Shown in pieces: positions 43,358-55,340 of a stretch of 64,000 nt of DNA. Source of the stretch: Urophycis tenuis (Eukaryota > Chordata > Actinopteri > Gadiformes > Phycidae). The DNA lies in the NCBI GenBank assembly GCA_036785325.1, contig JAXIVH010000007.1, positions 957,887 through 1,021,886 on the forward strand, in the 5' to 3' direction. The translations under genes were made by a program, and so were the position numbers. The notes beneath the pieces are model-generated. The model worked only from the letters and a program-made list of their open reading frames with translations. It was not told the origin of the DNA and did no database searches. The stretch's first letter is position 1. Every line of letters begins with the position of its first letter.

Positions 43358-44609
43358 TGTAACAGTCCCAAGTTATCGGGTCATTAGTACCCTTTGAACC
43401 ACTTCAACTCATACCACAGGCTATCCAAATAAATGGAAAGAGAGAGAGACTGTCTCAGTAAATAAATAGTTTATTTGTGTTGGATTCTTGTATTCTTTTC
43501 TCGTATTCAATTCTCTAGTAAAAAAAAAAAGGGGAGGAGCAGGTGCTGTACATGACCATGACAAATGAAAATACACAAATTCAAAGTAAAAAAAAACAAA
43601 GTACAATAAATAAACATAAATGCCCCAACTCCTTCTGTCACTATGGGCCCACACCCACCCACTACATCACAAGAGGGAAACACGGCAAATGTCAACCCAC
43701 ACTAATTCACACAACACACACTACACAGGTTCTGGGCTGACCAGATGAATGTTAGGGCGCAAGCCTGAGATAAAAAAGAAAGGAGGAAGGGGCACAATGA
43801 ACCAACAAACAGGGTAGGCCACAGGCCAGCTAGTAGGCCTGTGGCAACCGGGAAGGGGCAAAGACAAAGGGAACACCGCCAGGGAGGCTAGAATTCGCTA
43901 CGAGGTAGTCTAGGCTAATTACGCTAAGATGTAGCCTCGGCACACACAGTGACTACCCATAGGAAGTCGCACGATCGCAAACATGGCTGGCTTTGATACT
44001 CAAACAAAACAACACGGGGGAAAAACAGTGGTCAAACGCCCTTGCCCCTAATTAGGAGGCCTGTAGGAAGAAAACATGTGTCAATAACGTTCCTTCAATG
44101 AACCATTATGCTATTACAGCAGCCTATCGTAGTACGGAAAACGTGTATACTTAAGCCTACCCTAAAAGGTGCTCCACGAGGAATAAGCCAGGGTAGGAGG
44201 GGAACAGGCTCTCGGCATACACTTTGGAGACAAGCTAGAGTTAACAACAGTAATGGGTTATCGTGAGTTATTGCAACTGGTGGTGAATGTAAACGTTCGT
44301 TTGGCTGTCTTAAAACGATTCACAATAAACAAGCACGCATGACTTCCAACGCTAGCCGAGTGCAACATGGTAATTTCCTACTCGATAACTACATACAGCA
44401 ACCAAAGCCTTTACATACCCCTTTAACGCCAGATGCACCGCTAGCAATCCTAAATCCTCCAACACCGGCAACAATGTTACAAGCAGTGTCAGACCTTGTT
44501 TTAAACCGGCAGGCATTCGTTACTGATCATCGGTCACGCCCCCCCCCCCCCCCCCCCCCCCCAGGTGCATACAATTCGCCTGACGGCTGTGAAAGTTCAC
44601 CCTGCTACA
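43358..44609 (-). mobile_element. Candidate gypsy 3' LTR
   Basis: Plus-strand ends TGTAACAG and CTGCTACA give, on the minus strand, TGTAGCAG to CTGTTACA, a near-perfect short inverted repeat with TG..CA ends. It lies directly 3' of the gypsy coding tail and abuts a foreign ORF on the other side. A purine-rich AGGGTGAG precedes it as a possible polypurine tract. It holds a 24-base C run at 44539-44562. The 5' LTR is not in the window. Confidence 0.6.
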
Positions 44610-45409
44610 CTCACCCTGGCCACTAAAGTTCACCATCCCGGTGAACAGTTACTGGGATGTCAGCTGGGTTAGAGGATAAGGCACCAACTGGTTTAAAAAC
44701 AGAACCAAGATTGGGAATGCCTGAGCGTGGCAAGTTGTAAGGGTTTGAATGCTGACCCACAGTATTCCGAATAGAACACTTTCGAAGGGGCATGGGCAGG
44801 TCTGATGGAGCATTGACCCCGGGTGATGGAAAAGAAGGGGACTTGTCACCCTCTAAGGGGTTTGGGGATTGAGGCCTATCCTGAGTAGGAGATAAGGTTG
44901 GCGGTATTATGGGAGAAGTGGGTGGGCTTACACAGCTGGACGATGGTGAACCATTCTGCTGACACTCCACTTCCGGCAATAGTTGTCTTGTGGCATCTTC
45001 CCCATCCTGTGAGATAGTGGCTGGGACAGCAGCCCTCTCAGAGTCCTCTTTCTCCAGTCTATGCACAGCTGGCTCTGGGCAACATGAGGCAGGGTGCAGA
45101 TTTGTATGGGCTGTGGCAGGTGGGCCATAGGGTACTCCAGCTGTATGGGGGGGGGGGGCTCTGGGAGATGGATAGTCTCCAAAGGCCCTCGTCCTGTGTC
45201 ATCTGGGCTAGGCACACTAGTTCCGCACAACTCTGGATGTGGGGCTACAGCAGGGGTTGGAATGCGTGGTAACCCCCCAACAGGCTGGAGTAACATCATA
45301 GACGGGTAACATCTTGTCTGACCCTCACACCTCTGGGGGCTGGTTTTATCTCAGTCCGGTGCACAACTTTACAGGGGCCATCTTCACCATGAGGTTTGAG
45401 CCTATAGAG

Positions 45410-47547
45410 CAGTGGTTCTCAAACTTTTTTCGTCATTCCCCACTTTGAACAAGTGGGGATTTTCAAGCCCCACTTGCCCCCGGCGCCCCAACAAAAATAT
45501 TGACGAATTACTTCAAATTATTTACATTTATTGAAATTACTAGCATCAAAAACAACAAATAACACAAAGTTCAAAATGAGAAAATAAAAGTGCAGTTGTG
45601 CCATCATAACTTCATTTGCAAAAACATAAACAAGAGAACTTTGCCTGCATTAGTGGCTGCAGTGTGCCTGTTTTGCACTGCACAAATTCAAAAAGAGAAA
45701 ATAAAAGTGCAGTTGTGCCATCATAACTTAATTTGCAATCTGTGCAAAAAACAAAAACATAAACAAGTGAACTTTCCCTGCATTAGTGGCTTGCAGTGTG
45801 CCTGTTTTGCACTGCACATCCTTTCAAAACGGGGTTGCAGGCTGGAAACTGCCACTCTCAAATCATGCTCAATGTTGAGCTGGGATCTGTACTTGGTTTT
45901 TAGAGAAGCAACAGCTGAAAAGCCCATCTCGCAGAGATATGAAGTGGCAAAGGGAAGAAGGATGTTAAAAGCTTTCACTCCGATGAGGGGATATTCCCTT
46001 TCAACTCCAATCCAGAACTCACTAAGCGTGTGAGCTGTAAACCTCAGCCTCAGGGTGCAGTCAGAGGTCATGTCAATGAATTGGTCCTCTTCAGCCTAGC
46101 TCAAATCAACAGGAACTGCAGATAGAATACTACTTTGCCACTTTGCCCCTGGAGAGCCACCTTGCTTCGCTGTGAAACAGCACAGATGTATGATCAGCTC
46201 CCATCTTCTCGCAAAGTGCAGAGAGCAGTCGCGCTTTCAGGGGTCGGGTTTTGATTAAATTTACAATGCCCACAACCTCTGTTTAAACCTCGTTTAGTTC
46301 GGGGCTGAGCTGTCTTGACGCGAGCGCTTCCCTGTGAATGACACAGTGCGTCCAGTGCGCATCTGGAGCAACCTTCTTGATAAGTGCCTGCAGCCCGTTT
46401 CTTTTCCCTGCCATGGTCTGTGCGCCATCAGAGCAAAAGCCCACACAATTTTCCCATTTAAGACCGTGTTCTTTGAAGTAACTGTCCATGATCTTAAATA
46501 GCTCATCAGCCGTGGCTCTCTTTTTTATGTATTTGCAAAACAGCAAATCCTCACACATTGACTCGCCGTTCACAAAGCGGACGTATGAAATAAACAAACT
46601 GTCTTTATTGCTGTCGGTAGCCTCATCCACTTGCAATGCAAAACGAGTCTCTTTTATTTTTTGTATGAGTTGATCTTCAAGATCATCGGACATGTCACAT
46701 ATACGCCTCGCAATTGTGTCATTTGAAAGAGGGATAGTTTTCAATTTGGCTGCGCTTTTCTCATCCATCATTGCTGTCACCATGTCAAGAGCAGCGGGCA
46801 AAATCAGCTTCTCAGCAATTGTATGTGGCTTTTTGCATTGGGCGATTCTGTATGCAACTTTGTATGAGGCCATTTGTGCTTGACAGTTAACTGACGCAGC
46901 CTTTACCATGTGTTGCTCCTGCTGTCGATATTCTGCCAGTTTTCTTTTAAAGAAATCCAGTGGTTTGGTAGCGTGACTGGGGTGTGTTGTCTCCAGGTGT
47001 CTTCTTAATTTGTTTGGTCTCATGCTGTCTGCTGCTAACGGCTTCAGACACAGAACACACATTGGTCTCTCCTCTGCACCGACCACTGAAACCGTAAATC
47101 CGAGACCAAGATAGCTTTCGTCATATTTTCTTTTCGGTTGGATTTTTGGTTGACTTGGCCCCTCTGTTTTGTCTTGTGTGTGTGATGGTGCTGGCTCTTT
47201 TGTGGTCCGTGTCACAAATTTATCCATGTTGCTCACAGTTACCTGCTGCCTTGTTATACCGCTGCAAATATTGGCCCGCAGCAATTAACATTCCGACGTC
47301 AATCATTGTTTTTGCACTTTAAGTTCCAGGTTACATTTTTCTCCGGTCTCCTAATGCTTTTGAATAATTTTAGCTATTAATTATTACTGTGTGTGTGTGT
47401 TTTGTTTAGAGTGAATTATCTTTATTGTCAATAGCATTTTTAGTAAGATAGGCATGAAATTGAAAATTCCCTCCCGTTTGTCGCGCCCCACCTGTCATGT
47501 CTCCGTTCCCCACCAGTGGGGCGCGCCCCACACTTTGAGAAGGACTG
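45410..47547. mobile_element. hAT transposon, 2138 bp, perfect TSD
   Basis: Inverted ends CAGTGGTTCTCAAA (left) and CAGTCCTTCTCAAA (right, reverse complement), subterminal GGGGCGCGCCCCAC, and an exact 8-bp TSD CTATAGAG (45402-45409 and 47548-47555). It is inserted in the gypsy pol gene. Its transposase is internally deleted. Confidence 0.95.
45721..47284 (-). pseudogene. hAT transposase (ZBED5/SCAND3-like), deleted
   Basis: N-terminal 333 codons from 47284 are open: a zinc finger (CVLCLKPL, HLETTHPSH), then FALQVDEATDSNKDSLFI (first catalytic Asp), CVGFCSDGAQTMAGKRNG (second Asp) and HCVIHREALASRQL. A TAA at 46283-46285 stops it where the family continues, and codons resume with VVGIVNLIKTRPLKAR and HSEARWLSRGKV to ~46140. 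Then several hundred codons are missing, and the C-terminal dimerisation part (WIGVEREYPLIG, LLPFATSYLCEMGFSA) follows at 46071-45760. So: one nonsense mutation plus one large internal deletion. Confidence 0.85.
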
Positions 47548-49434
47548 CTATAGAGGGTCCCAACTTGGTTGAGGCATTGCACCACCTCATGGACCACAGA
47601 ACTCCAGATATCTTGAATTTTGTGTCTGCCATGATGGTGATTTCTGCAGTACACCAAGGTGCCAGGTGGAAGAATGGGAGTTGGTTCTGCATGGTCTTTA
47701 TTTCGGTGGGCTGCGACGGCTTCCAACTGGTGACGTGCATGGTCATATGCTGTCGACAGATGCTGTCTGTGTTGGGCCATCCAGTCCCCAAGGTCACTAC
47801 TCAGGGGGGCGCTGTCAGCTGCACCCAGCAGATGGTCCACCGGAAGGCGGGGTTTTTGCCCAAACATCAGTTCGTAAGGCGAGAAGCCTGTAGATTGGTG
47901 GTCCGTGGTGTTGTACGCAAACAGGAGCTGAGGGAGCAGTTGTGGCCATTTTCTTTTGTACTCTACCGGCAGTGTTCTGAGGAGATTGTGGAGGGTGCGG
48001 TTGAACCGCTCACATTGGCCATTCCCTTCCGTCCTACTTTTCCGGACGCCATACAGTGTGCAAATCTGGTGTAGCAGCTCTGCTTCGAAGCACCGTCCTT
48101 GATCTGAATGAATGCGTTGGGGCGCCCCGTAAGCATAGAACCACTTCTCAGTCAACACCTTTACCACAGATTTAGCTTTTTGGTCCACGGTTGGGTAGGC
48201 CTGCGTAAACTTTGAGAAAACGTCTGTGACCACTAACACATTCTCATGGCCACTGCTCACACGCTCGAGAGTGGTGAAGTCGATGGCTATGATTTCCAAG
48301 GGCGGGGTAGCAAGTAAGTTCCCTCTATGTCCGGACCTTGGGCTGGTTTGCCTTCGCCACAACACACCGCTCGCATTCCTCGCACCACTTCTTGATGTCA
48401 TGAGTCATTCCTGGCCAGTAGCACCGTTGGCGGACAAGGCTTGTCGTCCTATCTACCCCCTGATGCCCATGGTTATTATGCAGGTGGGTGAGCACTTCTG
48501 CATGCGAGATCATTGGTAAAAGGAGTTGCAGGACTGTGGCCTTGGATGGGGGGAGTTGCACTTCTCGATAGAACAGCGCATCCTTTTCCTTGATTCTGTG
48601 CCACTGTTTCACCAACCCTCGTACTCCACATGGGGACGCCTTCACCTCCGCTGCGCTAGGGGGATGGCCCCTCTTCCAGAACTGCAAAAAGGCGTTAAGG
48701 CATGGATCAGCCGCTTGTAGCACTTGCAGATCCTGTTTGCTCCGAGATGCTGAGGCCCCAACTTCATGTACTTCTGCCATCCGGGGGGCCAGCCCGGGGG
48801 CCATCTGACTTTGTTTCCAGAGTGGCACTTGAATGCCTAAGCTGAACAGCCCATCCTGGAGGGGTTCGGCACCCTGGGGGCCCAGCCCAGGAGTCATTCC
48901 CTCCCCTACCAAGGGTGGAGAAGTCAACCAGTGTCGGCGCGTTGCCTCCCTGGACAGGAGTTCCGCCTCCCCGGGGCCCAGCCGGGGGGCTTCAACCTCT
49001 AGCCGGTCTTGTTGGCGGATGGAGGCACAAAGTGCACTGGTTTCGCCCCCTTGGGTGCCAACTATCGGGAGGCCCAGCCCCGAAGTTGTCCCAGAATCGG
49101 AGTCGGTGGCCACTGGCAGTCGGGAAAGCGCGTCGGCATTGCGATTTGATGTGCCCGGTCGATACTTGATGTCGTAGCCGAATAGTGCAAGTTGGGAAAC
49201 CCACCTTTGTTCAACGGCTGCTAACTTTGCCGACTGCAAGTAGCGAAGGGGGTTATTGTCCGTATATACCGTGAACTTATGGCCAAGGAGGTATTCCCGG
49301 AATTTTTCAGTTACTGCCCACTTTAGGCCTAAGAGCTCTAGCTTCATAGCACTATAGTTAGACATATTCCGTTCATTAGGGCGTAACCCTCTACTGGCGT
49401 ATGCGATAAAGTGTACTGCTTTGTGCATAATTAA

Positions 49435-51300
49435 ATTATATTTACTGCTACTGTGTGGATAGGTTTGAAGATGAAAATCAGTAGACATACCTTTTGCCAT
49501 GTGCCAGACATCATAATAGTGTGTGACGTTGTTCTCCCTGAGGAACTTTTGTATTTGTGGATGACGGTTAGTGACAATGCAGTCAAGCGTCACCACTTGC
49601 ATCCAACAATGCCAAACTCCTCTTCAGGCCCTCTTTCTCCATGTGGTAGCTACCACCAACCTCATTGCTCTGTACCCCCGTGAGAAAACCACAAAAATAA
49701 TTAGTATTAGAAGATGTATAATGAACTTCATTTACATAATTAAATATTTTACTAAACATTTGTATCCCCTCACCTGAACCAACTGGATGTCAACAACCGT
49801 GTTTGTATCTAGGTCCATCGTTGTGTAACTACCAAACTTTGCTGAGTGCCCTGAAAAAAGAGAGTAAAAAACTTGATATTATTATTCTCATTTCCATATT
49901 TTCTGCCACTCTCCTTTGAACCTCATAAACCATCAAACACGTACATAAAATTTTGTAATTCAAGGAAATATAACAACCTGGAGAGTCAGCCCTCATGTCG
50001 CCTCCAAATATGACTTTGTCCTTCTGGCTGAGTCGCTGCAGTACCCAATTTTGCAATGTTTGCCAGTGGTGAATAACTGCAGGCTCAATAAAAGCAATGG
50101 CGTGCCGACGAAACGTGTCATATTTGAATAACTGAAGCTGCATTGCCATAAAGACCTAATTTTAGGGGGAAAAGGGTTTAAAAAAAAAACTGTCAGTTAT
50201 TTGATCAGATATGACATAACAGTCAGAGCGATATTCACATAGTCAAAGAAAATTTAGCTTTTCATCATTTACCCGTTCAATTTTGAAGAAAGAAGCTCCA
50301 CTCAAATATACAGCTGCAGATAGGTGGAGGTTCCCGGCTGGAGTGCTTCCAAGGACAGGCTGGCTATTCCATTGTCTGTTGTAGTCGCAATGTGGGCATC
50401 GCTGTGCAACAGACAGAAATGTCCCCATCGTCCTGGTCTTCACATCACACGCCTGTGTGCAAACAGGACACACAGCAAACAACTCCATAAGGCTGCTCTC
50501 ATACACTATGTATTTTTTTATCTTGTGGGTGGGAGTGGATGCGTCATCTCTATAAGAAAATGGGAAAATATGTTGTAATACATTTAACAGCTTAATCTCT
50601 TATCAGCAGTGTACTTAGCTTTCTCTCATGCTTTTCGAATGTTCTGTTAATCTCACACATAAAACTAATGCTGTAAACCACTTCCTTTCCTACACAGCTT
50701 CTCAAATATCCTAAAAGAAACACACACTCATGACACTGACATATTAGAGTTACTTACGACAAAAGTGTTGACTCTGTCAGAGCTGTGGCAGAATCTGCGG
50801 GGTCATAGGTAGAGTCAAGTCCTTTTGAAGCTGCTAATAAAGAGCTGCACTCTAAAGGATCTTCCAGTTCCAGCTCCTCCTCCATGTCCATGTGAGGTCT
50901 CTTTGAAGGTCGCTTTACTGGTGTGGATGAAAACTGGAAAGGAGTTGCAGTGGATGTCCCAACACCAAAATCCTTGCAGGACACCGTAGCCTGGACACCT
51001 GTAACCAAAAATAAATTTTAATCAAGGAAAATGACCTATATGAAAATTTAGGAGTGAATAACTGAGCTGAGTGAAAAGTATTATAACATGTAACTCCTTA
51101 CTAACTTCTTCCCAAGTAAATGCAGCCTAATGAAGCTGGCTGTATACCTGCACTCCTGTAAGAAGCCTGTAGTCTTGAAGGACAGCTGTGTGCCTACACG
51201 ACGTGTTTCCATCTCTGTCTGGCATGCAACATCTCTTGATGCAGGAATCTGTGCCATTGATGTTTGTGATGAGCTGGTCTATAACAAGCACACAGGGGTT
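49435..51300 (-). pseudogene. Second Kolobok-like transposase
   Basis: Minus-strand exons: ~51290-51130 (ASRDVACQTEMETRRVGTQL), ~51008-50755 (Ser/Pro- and Glu-rich), ~50510-50270 (FAVCPVCTQACDVKTRTMG, CPHCDYNRQWNSQPVLGSTP, a cysteine cluster), ~50157-49977 (YDTFRRHAIAFIEPAVIHHW; IFGGDMRADSPG, first catalytic Asp) and ~49680-49445 (GGSYHMEKEGLKRSLALLDA; CIVTNRHPQIQKFLRE, with Asn where the second Asp is expected; HYYDVWHMAKGM). A one-base shift after DASG breaks the last exon. Everything beyond is replaced by the gypsy element. The layout parallels the Kolobok transposase at 28-33 kb, but sequence identity is low. Confidence 0.7.
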
Positions 51301-51549
51301 AGAAAAAACATCTCAGAACAAATGTAATCATCCCTCCCCCCACTATGTATCTGAGAACAGTGAGAAACATTTTTTTCACATGCATTTTAATATACCATTG
51401 AATAATGACTGAATACATAAGGTAAGCAACAAAACATAGTTTGTTTGTATGCACAGGACAGGCCAGGACAGTCTGATGACAGAGAGTTCTGAGGTTGAAG
51501 TCCTATAATAACAAAATGCACCCGAGACAGTGACATGTCTGTAGCTAAT

Positions 51550-51790
51550 ATGCGCCTGTGGCAAAAAAACGCAGTGAAACACAGACACACTGCGCAAAAG
51601 TAAGTGCACAGCTTCTTTTTGTAGCATTGCCTACATAAGGTCCAACAACAAGTATGATCAAATAGCGAATATCCTCTGATGAGAACCTGTATCTCTCATA
51701 AAGAATATCCTCAGGCAATGCCAAGGGATCGGATCTGTCCCGAAATACTCTGTCTCCGGAGAGACCCCTGTACTATCCGTGCTCCGAGGT
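51550..51790 (-). pseudogene. Harbinger-type transposase N-terminal fragment
   Basis: Minus-strand reading gives RVFRDRSDPLALPEDILYER, YRFSSEDIRYLI, then CALTFAQCVCVSLRFFATGA and a stop. This matches the N-terminal helical part of PIF/Harbinger (HARBI1-like) transposases: YxRYRF..I..L and the ALRFFATG motif. No catalytic DDE part follows. Confidence 0.7.
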
Positions 51791-51889
51791 CAACTGGAAT
51801 TCCTACAAATGGTGACGCCATCGTAAAAGGAAGGACTAGGAGGCGGCGCTCGGCTTTAAGTAGCCGATCTAATTGGAAAGTTAGCTGAA

Positions 51890-52590
51890 AACCTCCTCCC
51901 GACCTGGTGATATAGCGACGCTAAAAGAGAGCGACTTTCGTATGACAGCTAACCCAGGCTTTGAGCGCAACATACCTCGCTAACCCACTAATCGAGGTTC
52001 GTAGTACACCCCACTGAAAAGGTGTAATATTTGTGCTTTCAATCATTTAAACATTGTTATTTGATGACACATACACACTTCCTGATAGATATGTCCATTA
52101 ATGTCTATCAACCCAAGACTTGCATGTTTGTGTAGCCGGTCTGGCTTATTACTCTGGTTGCAACCAGCTCTGCATTGTGTTGCACGTTGTGAATTGATGA
52201 GGACAACAGTCTTGCTGACCAGAGTGGGGTTTATTCTGTGCAAAAACACACACATTCAAATAAGTACAGCAGCTTCGATGAGACACAACCCTCTCAGACG
52301 CACCTCTCCTCACGGGGTATAGGGACCGAGTGAAGAAAGTAGCGCGAAACTACAGGAAGTGATGTCGCAACAAAGTCAGAGGTCACCCAACACAAAATAA
52401 ATTACCGAAATAAGAGCTCCCCCAAAATAACAACAGAAGCACCGAAAAATACATATAGAGGGAGCATATCAAAATATAAACAAAACCTGACTGGTGAAAT
52501 CTATAACTATAATTAAACACTTGTTACATTTGCATCATCTATGAACTAAATAAGCAACTGTTAACAGACAATAGCAACTAATTTTCATAT
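51890..52590. other. Unassigned stretch
   Basis: No open frame or transposon end recognised. Confidence 0.4.
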
Positions 52591-52591
52591 A

Positions 52592-52940
52592 CTAGAAAGA
52601 AATGTCTTCAAGAAATAGACCTGGCCATCTCTCCAGAACTTCTGCAACCATGGGCTCCATCTCCACAATCTCCTTTCTCCTAAAGGAGAATGTGAGGTCC
52701 ATCTTCTGTTTGATTAAATCCATGTCCTTGTTTTTCTTTTTCATGGCATCTACCAGGATACATCTAATGTCTTCCAGAGTATCATCCTCGTAGCTTTCAG
52801 GATGATCTTGCACATGGTTCATCTCGCCTCACTTTGGTTTTTTTAAGGAGTGCCTTCCCTCTGCATCACCATCCTCCTCCCTTCCTCTTGTTGACACCTC
52901 ATTACATCCAGCCTGATGTAATTTTGATCTACATTTTTTG
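52592..52940 (-). pseudogene. Fragment resembling a SAMD3-like fish protein
   Basis: Minus-strand reading: KCRSKLHQAGCNEV, then SLKKPKRGEMNHVQDHPES, DDTLEDIRCILVDAMKKK, LIKQKMDLTFSFRRKEIVEM and MVAEVLERWPGLF. In fish this pattern occurs in the middle of 'sterile alpha motif domain-containing protein 3-like' proteins. No SAM domain or rest of the gene is present. It lies next to a hAT transposase, so it may be a captured exon or a relic. Confidence 0.5.
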
Positions 52941-53010
52941 ATCCAGGTTCCTTGAGACATGGATGTTGTTTGACAAACTCGAAGGCAACAGAATCAATAC
53001 TCGTAGGCTT

Positions 53011-54410
53011 TCAGTCAGGTTCACTCACTGCACCACAACTAGATTCTACTACATAGTCATCTAAGCATTTCTGCTTTTGCCTTTGTCTGGTGGTACATGG
53101 TTCTGGAATCTCATTTGCTGCACAGAAGGTCTTGACTGCATCATATAGTTTAGCAGCATCCTCATCTGTGTGTATTTGTTTAAGTGTTTCACACACTGCT
53201 CCATTGTACTCCACAGCCTTGGCCAGGTCCACTTTCTGACTCTCGAGGTACTTATGTAGATGCTCTTTCACCGAGAGTTGCGTCTTAAACACCATGAGCT
53301 TATACACAGTGGAGAATGTGCAGAGTTTAACACGTAGCCCCACTCCATTGGCAATCTTTATGCCAGAGAGGCACTCTATAAGAGCAGGGTAGTTCTCCAG
53401 AACTGCATTTACAGAATGCAACTGGCATGACCAGCGGATCTTTTTGACAGCTGCACAGGTTCAGATGGTTGCAATCCTAACCTATTTTGAACATCTCTGA
53501 ATGTGTGATGGTGTACCAGTGAAGTGCTGAAAAATGAGTTTTGACTCTGCAACGTGTCAAATAAATCACTGGCTTCTGGTACTGCATGACAGGTGTAGCA
53601 GAGCACCAAGTTTGTTTGATGCGCATAACAATGCACATAAATGGCCCCTGGGTGCTTTTCCCTAAATTTTGCTTGAACGCCTACAATAGCACCACTCATT
53701 ACTGATGCTCCATCATAGGCCTGTGCAACACACTTCACATCTGAAATGCCGGTATGAACTAGCTGTTCTTCAAGGGTTGCAGTTCTCTCTGCATCAAATG
53801 CTGTCAATTCCCTCATGGCCAGCAAACACTCCTTCACTCTACCCTCAGTTACATAGCGGACACATATAGCTAACTGCTCTGTGTGACCATCTCTGGCTTC
53901 ATCTGCCATAATGGAAAATATTCCAGCATGTCTCAACTCCTTGACAATACTTGCTGTTACCTCCTTCGCACAGCACCCAATTATTTCATTTTGCGATAAA
54001 TATGATAAATAGGTGCTGTGGGATGAGACTGAATAAGACTGCAGGGAAGGATCAAACTTCTTTAAATAATCAATGCACTCCAGGAAATTTCCCTTATTGC
54101 AACTAGATATCCCCTCATCATGGCCCCGGAATGGAATGTTTTGCTTTGCTAGCAATTGTGTGGTGGCTACAATGTGCCGCAAGTATTCTCATGTCAGCCT
54201 CATTTGCTGAATGTAACTGGTCGACCACACTCCCATGGGAGACAGTTGATTTAAAACTGTGCCATGACATCATGCTTGCTTTATGGGCAGGTGTTTTCTC
54301 ATGCTCTCTAAAGAGATCAAGAGCTTTCTTCCAATTAGTCAATCCAGTGGTAACAAAAGTGTCATGTTTCGCATTTTTTCCAAACATTCTGCATTCTGAT
54401 AACAAATTGA
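53011..54410 (-). pseudogene. hAT transposase with TTF-type finger and DUF4371
   Basis: Minus strand. Zinc-finger part MFGKNAKHDTFVTTGLTNWK at ~54380 and FREHEKTPAHKASMMSWHSF; a frameshift at ~54180-54190; then the core LLAKQNIPFRGHDEG, SIMADEARDGHTEQLAICVR (first Asp), VKCVAQAYDGASVMSG (second Asp) and VHCYAHQTNLVL; a second frameshift at ~53445; then LHSVNAVLENYPALIECL to about 53011. The C-terminal hAT dimerisation domain is missing. This arrangement is that of ZMYM1-like transposases. No TIRs identified. Confidence 0.8.
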
Positions 54411-54878
54411 AGTAACATGGCTCTAGTCTTAAGGTGAATTAAAATCAATTTGAGTTGTTCCTTATGGTTTTCAATCACGTTAATATTGAGGGTCCCAGTT
54501 GAAACATTTTTATTTCACCATATATTTAAATCACAAACATATCTAGGCTGGTTTTACACGGTTAACACTGCTTCGAGACCCTAGGTTCACCACTCTCAAT
54601 CACAAGGGTGAGGGACCCCTGTGATTGTACAATATACTGTATACCTTAGTGAATTCCCCAGCAACTTCAAGATGAATAATCAGGATTCAGCTGTCATTCA
54701 TCAAAGATTATTTATTCAGTTTTCTTTTAAAAGGAATAAGAAGTCAATGAGCTGGAGTCTCCACTAACAATGTTGACATGAGTAAATAGGCAATGTGCAA
54801 ATGGCAATAAACAAAGAAGCAAGTGCAATCCACAAGAGATCTTTACACAATCAGTAGGTTAAGGAGTAATGGTAAGGG
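54411..54878. other. Unassigned stretch
   Basis: AT-rich sequence between a hAT relic and a MITE; no gene or transposon end seen. Confidence 0.4.
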
Positions 54879-55333
54879 CTAGCCTGGGAATTCCCATGCT
54901 GCTTTGCGCGCGATTTCATTCTCACTGCAAAGACAGCCTGGAAACCACCGCCCTTATTTTCCCCTGAGTTAGGGAACCAATCACAGAACGGGGGGCAGCA
55001 AGACGATGAAGACGTCTATGCGTGACACCGAAGCTTGTAGCGTGTTAATCCAACATGGCAGCGGACACAACGTTAGCGTTCGATGCAGCCTTAGAAAGTG
55101 TATTAAGTAGCTTTTGTAGCAATTAATGTAATTTTAGTAGCTAATTTTAGTAGCAATTGGCTATGAATCGCGCGCAAAGCAGCATGTGAAGAACCAGACG
55201 CCATTTGATAGACATTCGTAGCGCCCAATAAACGGCTCTAGGCATTCGTAAACCACGCCTCAAATACGAGAAAATGCACACCTAGTTCCCAGACCACCAT
55301 CTCATCGAGATGTGGACGCGTCAGCCAGGCTAG
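54879..55333. mobile_element. Palindromic MITE, 455 bp
   Basis: Ends CTAGCCTGG and CCAGGCTAG, flanked by the direct repeat GTAAGGG (54872-54878 and 55334-55340; 8 bp, GGTAAGGG, if the element ends one base earlier). A strong internal inverted repeat pairs ATGCTGCTTTGCGCGCGATT (~54897) with AATCGCGCGCAAAGCAGCAT (~55167). No coding capacity. The 7-8-bp TSD suggests a hAT relative. Confidence 0.8.
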
Positions 55334-55340
55334 GTAAGGG

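Larger units (their letters stand above)
44630..49430 (-). pseudogene. Ty3/gypsy pol, truncated, split by a hAT
   Basis: Minus-strand order: RNase H (IAYASRGLRPNERNMSNYSA, VYTDNNPLRYLQSAKL) at 49430-49130; a Pro/Gly-rich spacer; the HHCC integrase zinc finger (HLHNNHGHQGVD, CEECERCVVAK) at ~48350-48510; the integrase core with FTTLERVSSG, VVTDVFSKF, IHSDQGRCFE and GNGQCERFNR (Asp, Asp, Glu present) at 48300-47980; then the C-terminal tail. A hAT (45410-47547) interrupts the coding region after VGTLY. The tail resumes at 45401 and ends with LRKCSIRNTVGQHSNPY near 44740. RT, protease and gag are gone: at ~49430 the sequence switches to another transposase. Confidence 0.85.

Noticed and set aside
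44339..44626. Plus-strand ORF with poly-Pro at 44339
   Set aside because: It arises from the poly-C run in the candidate LTR; no coding signature.
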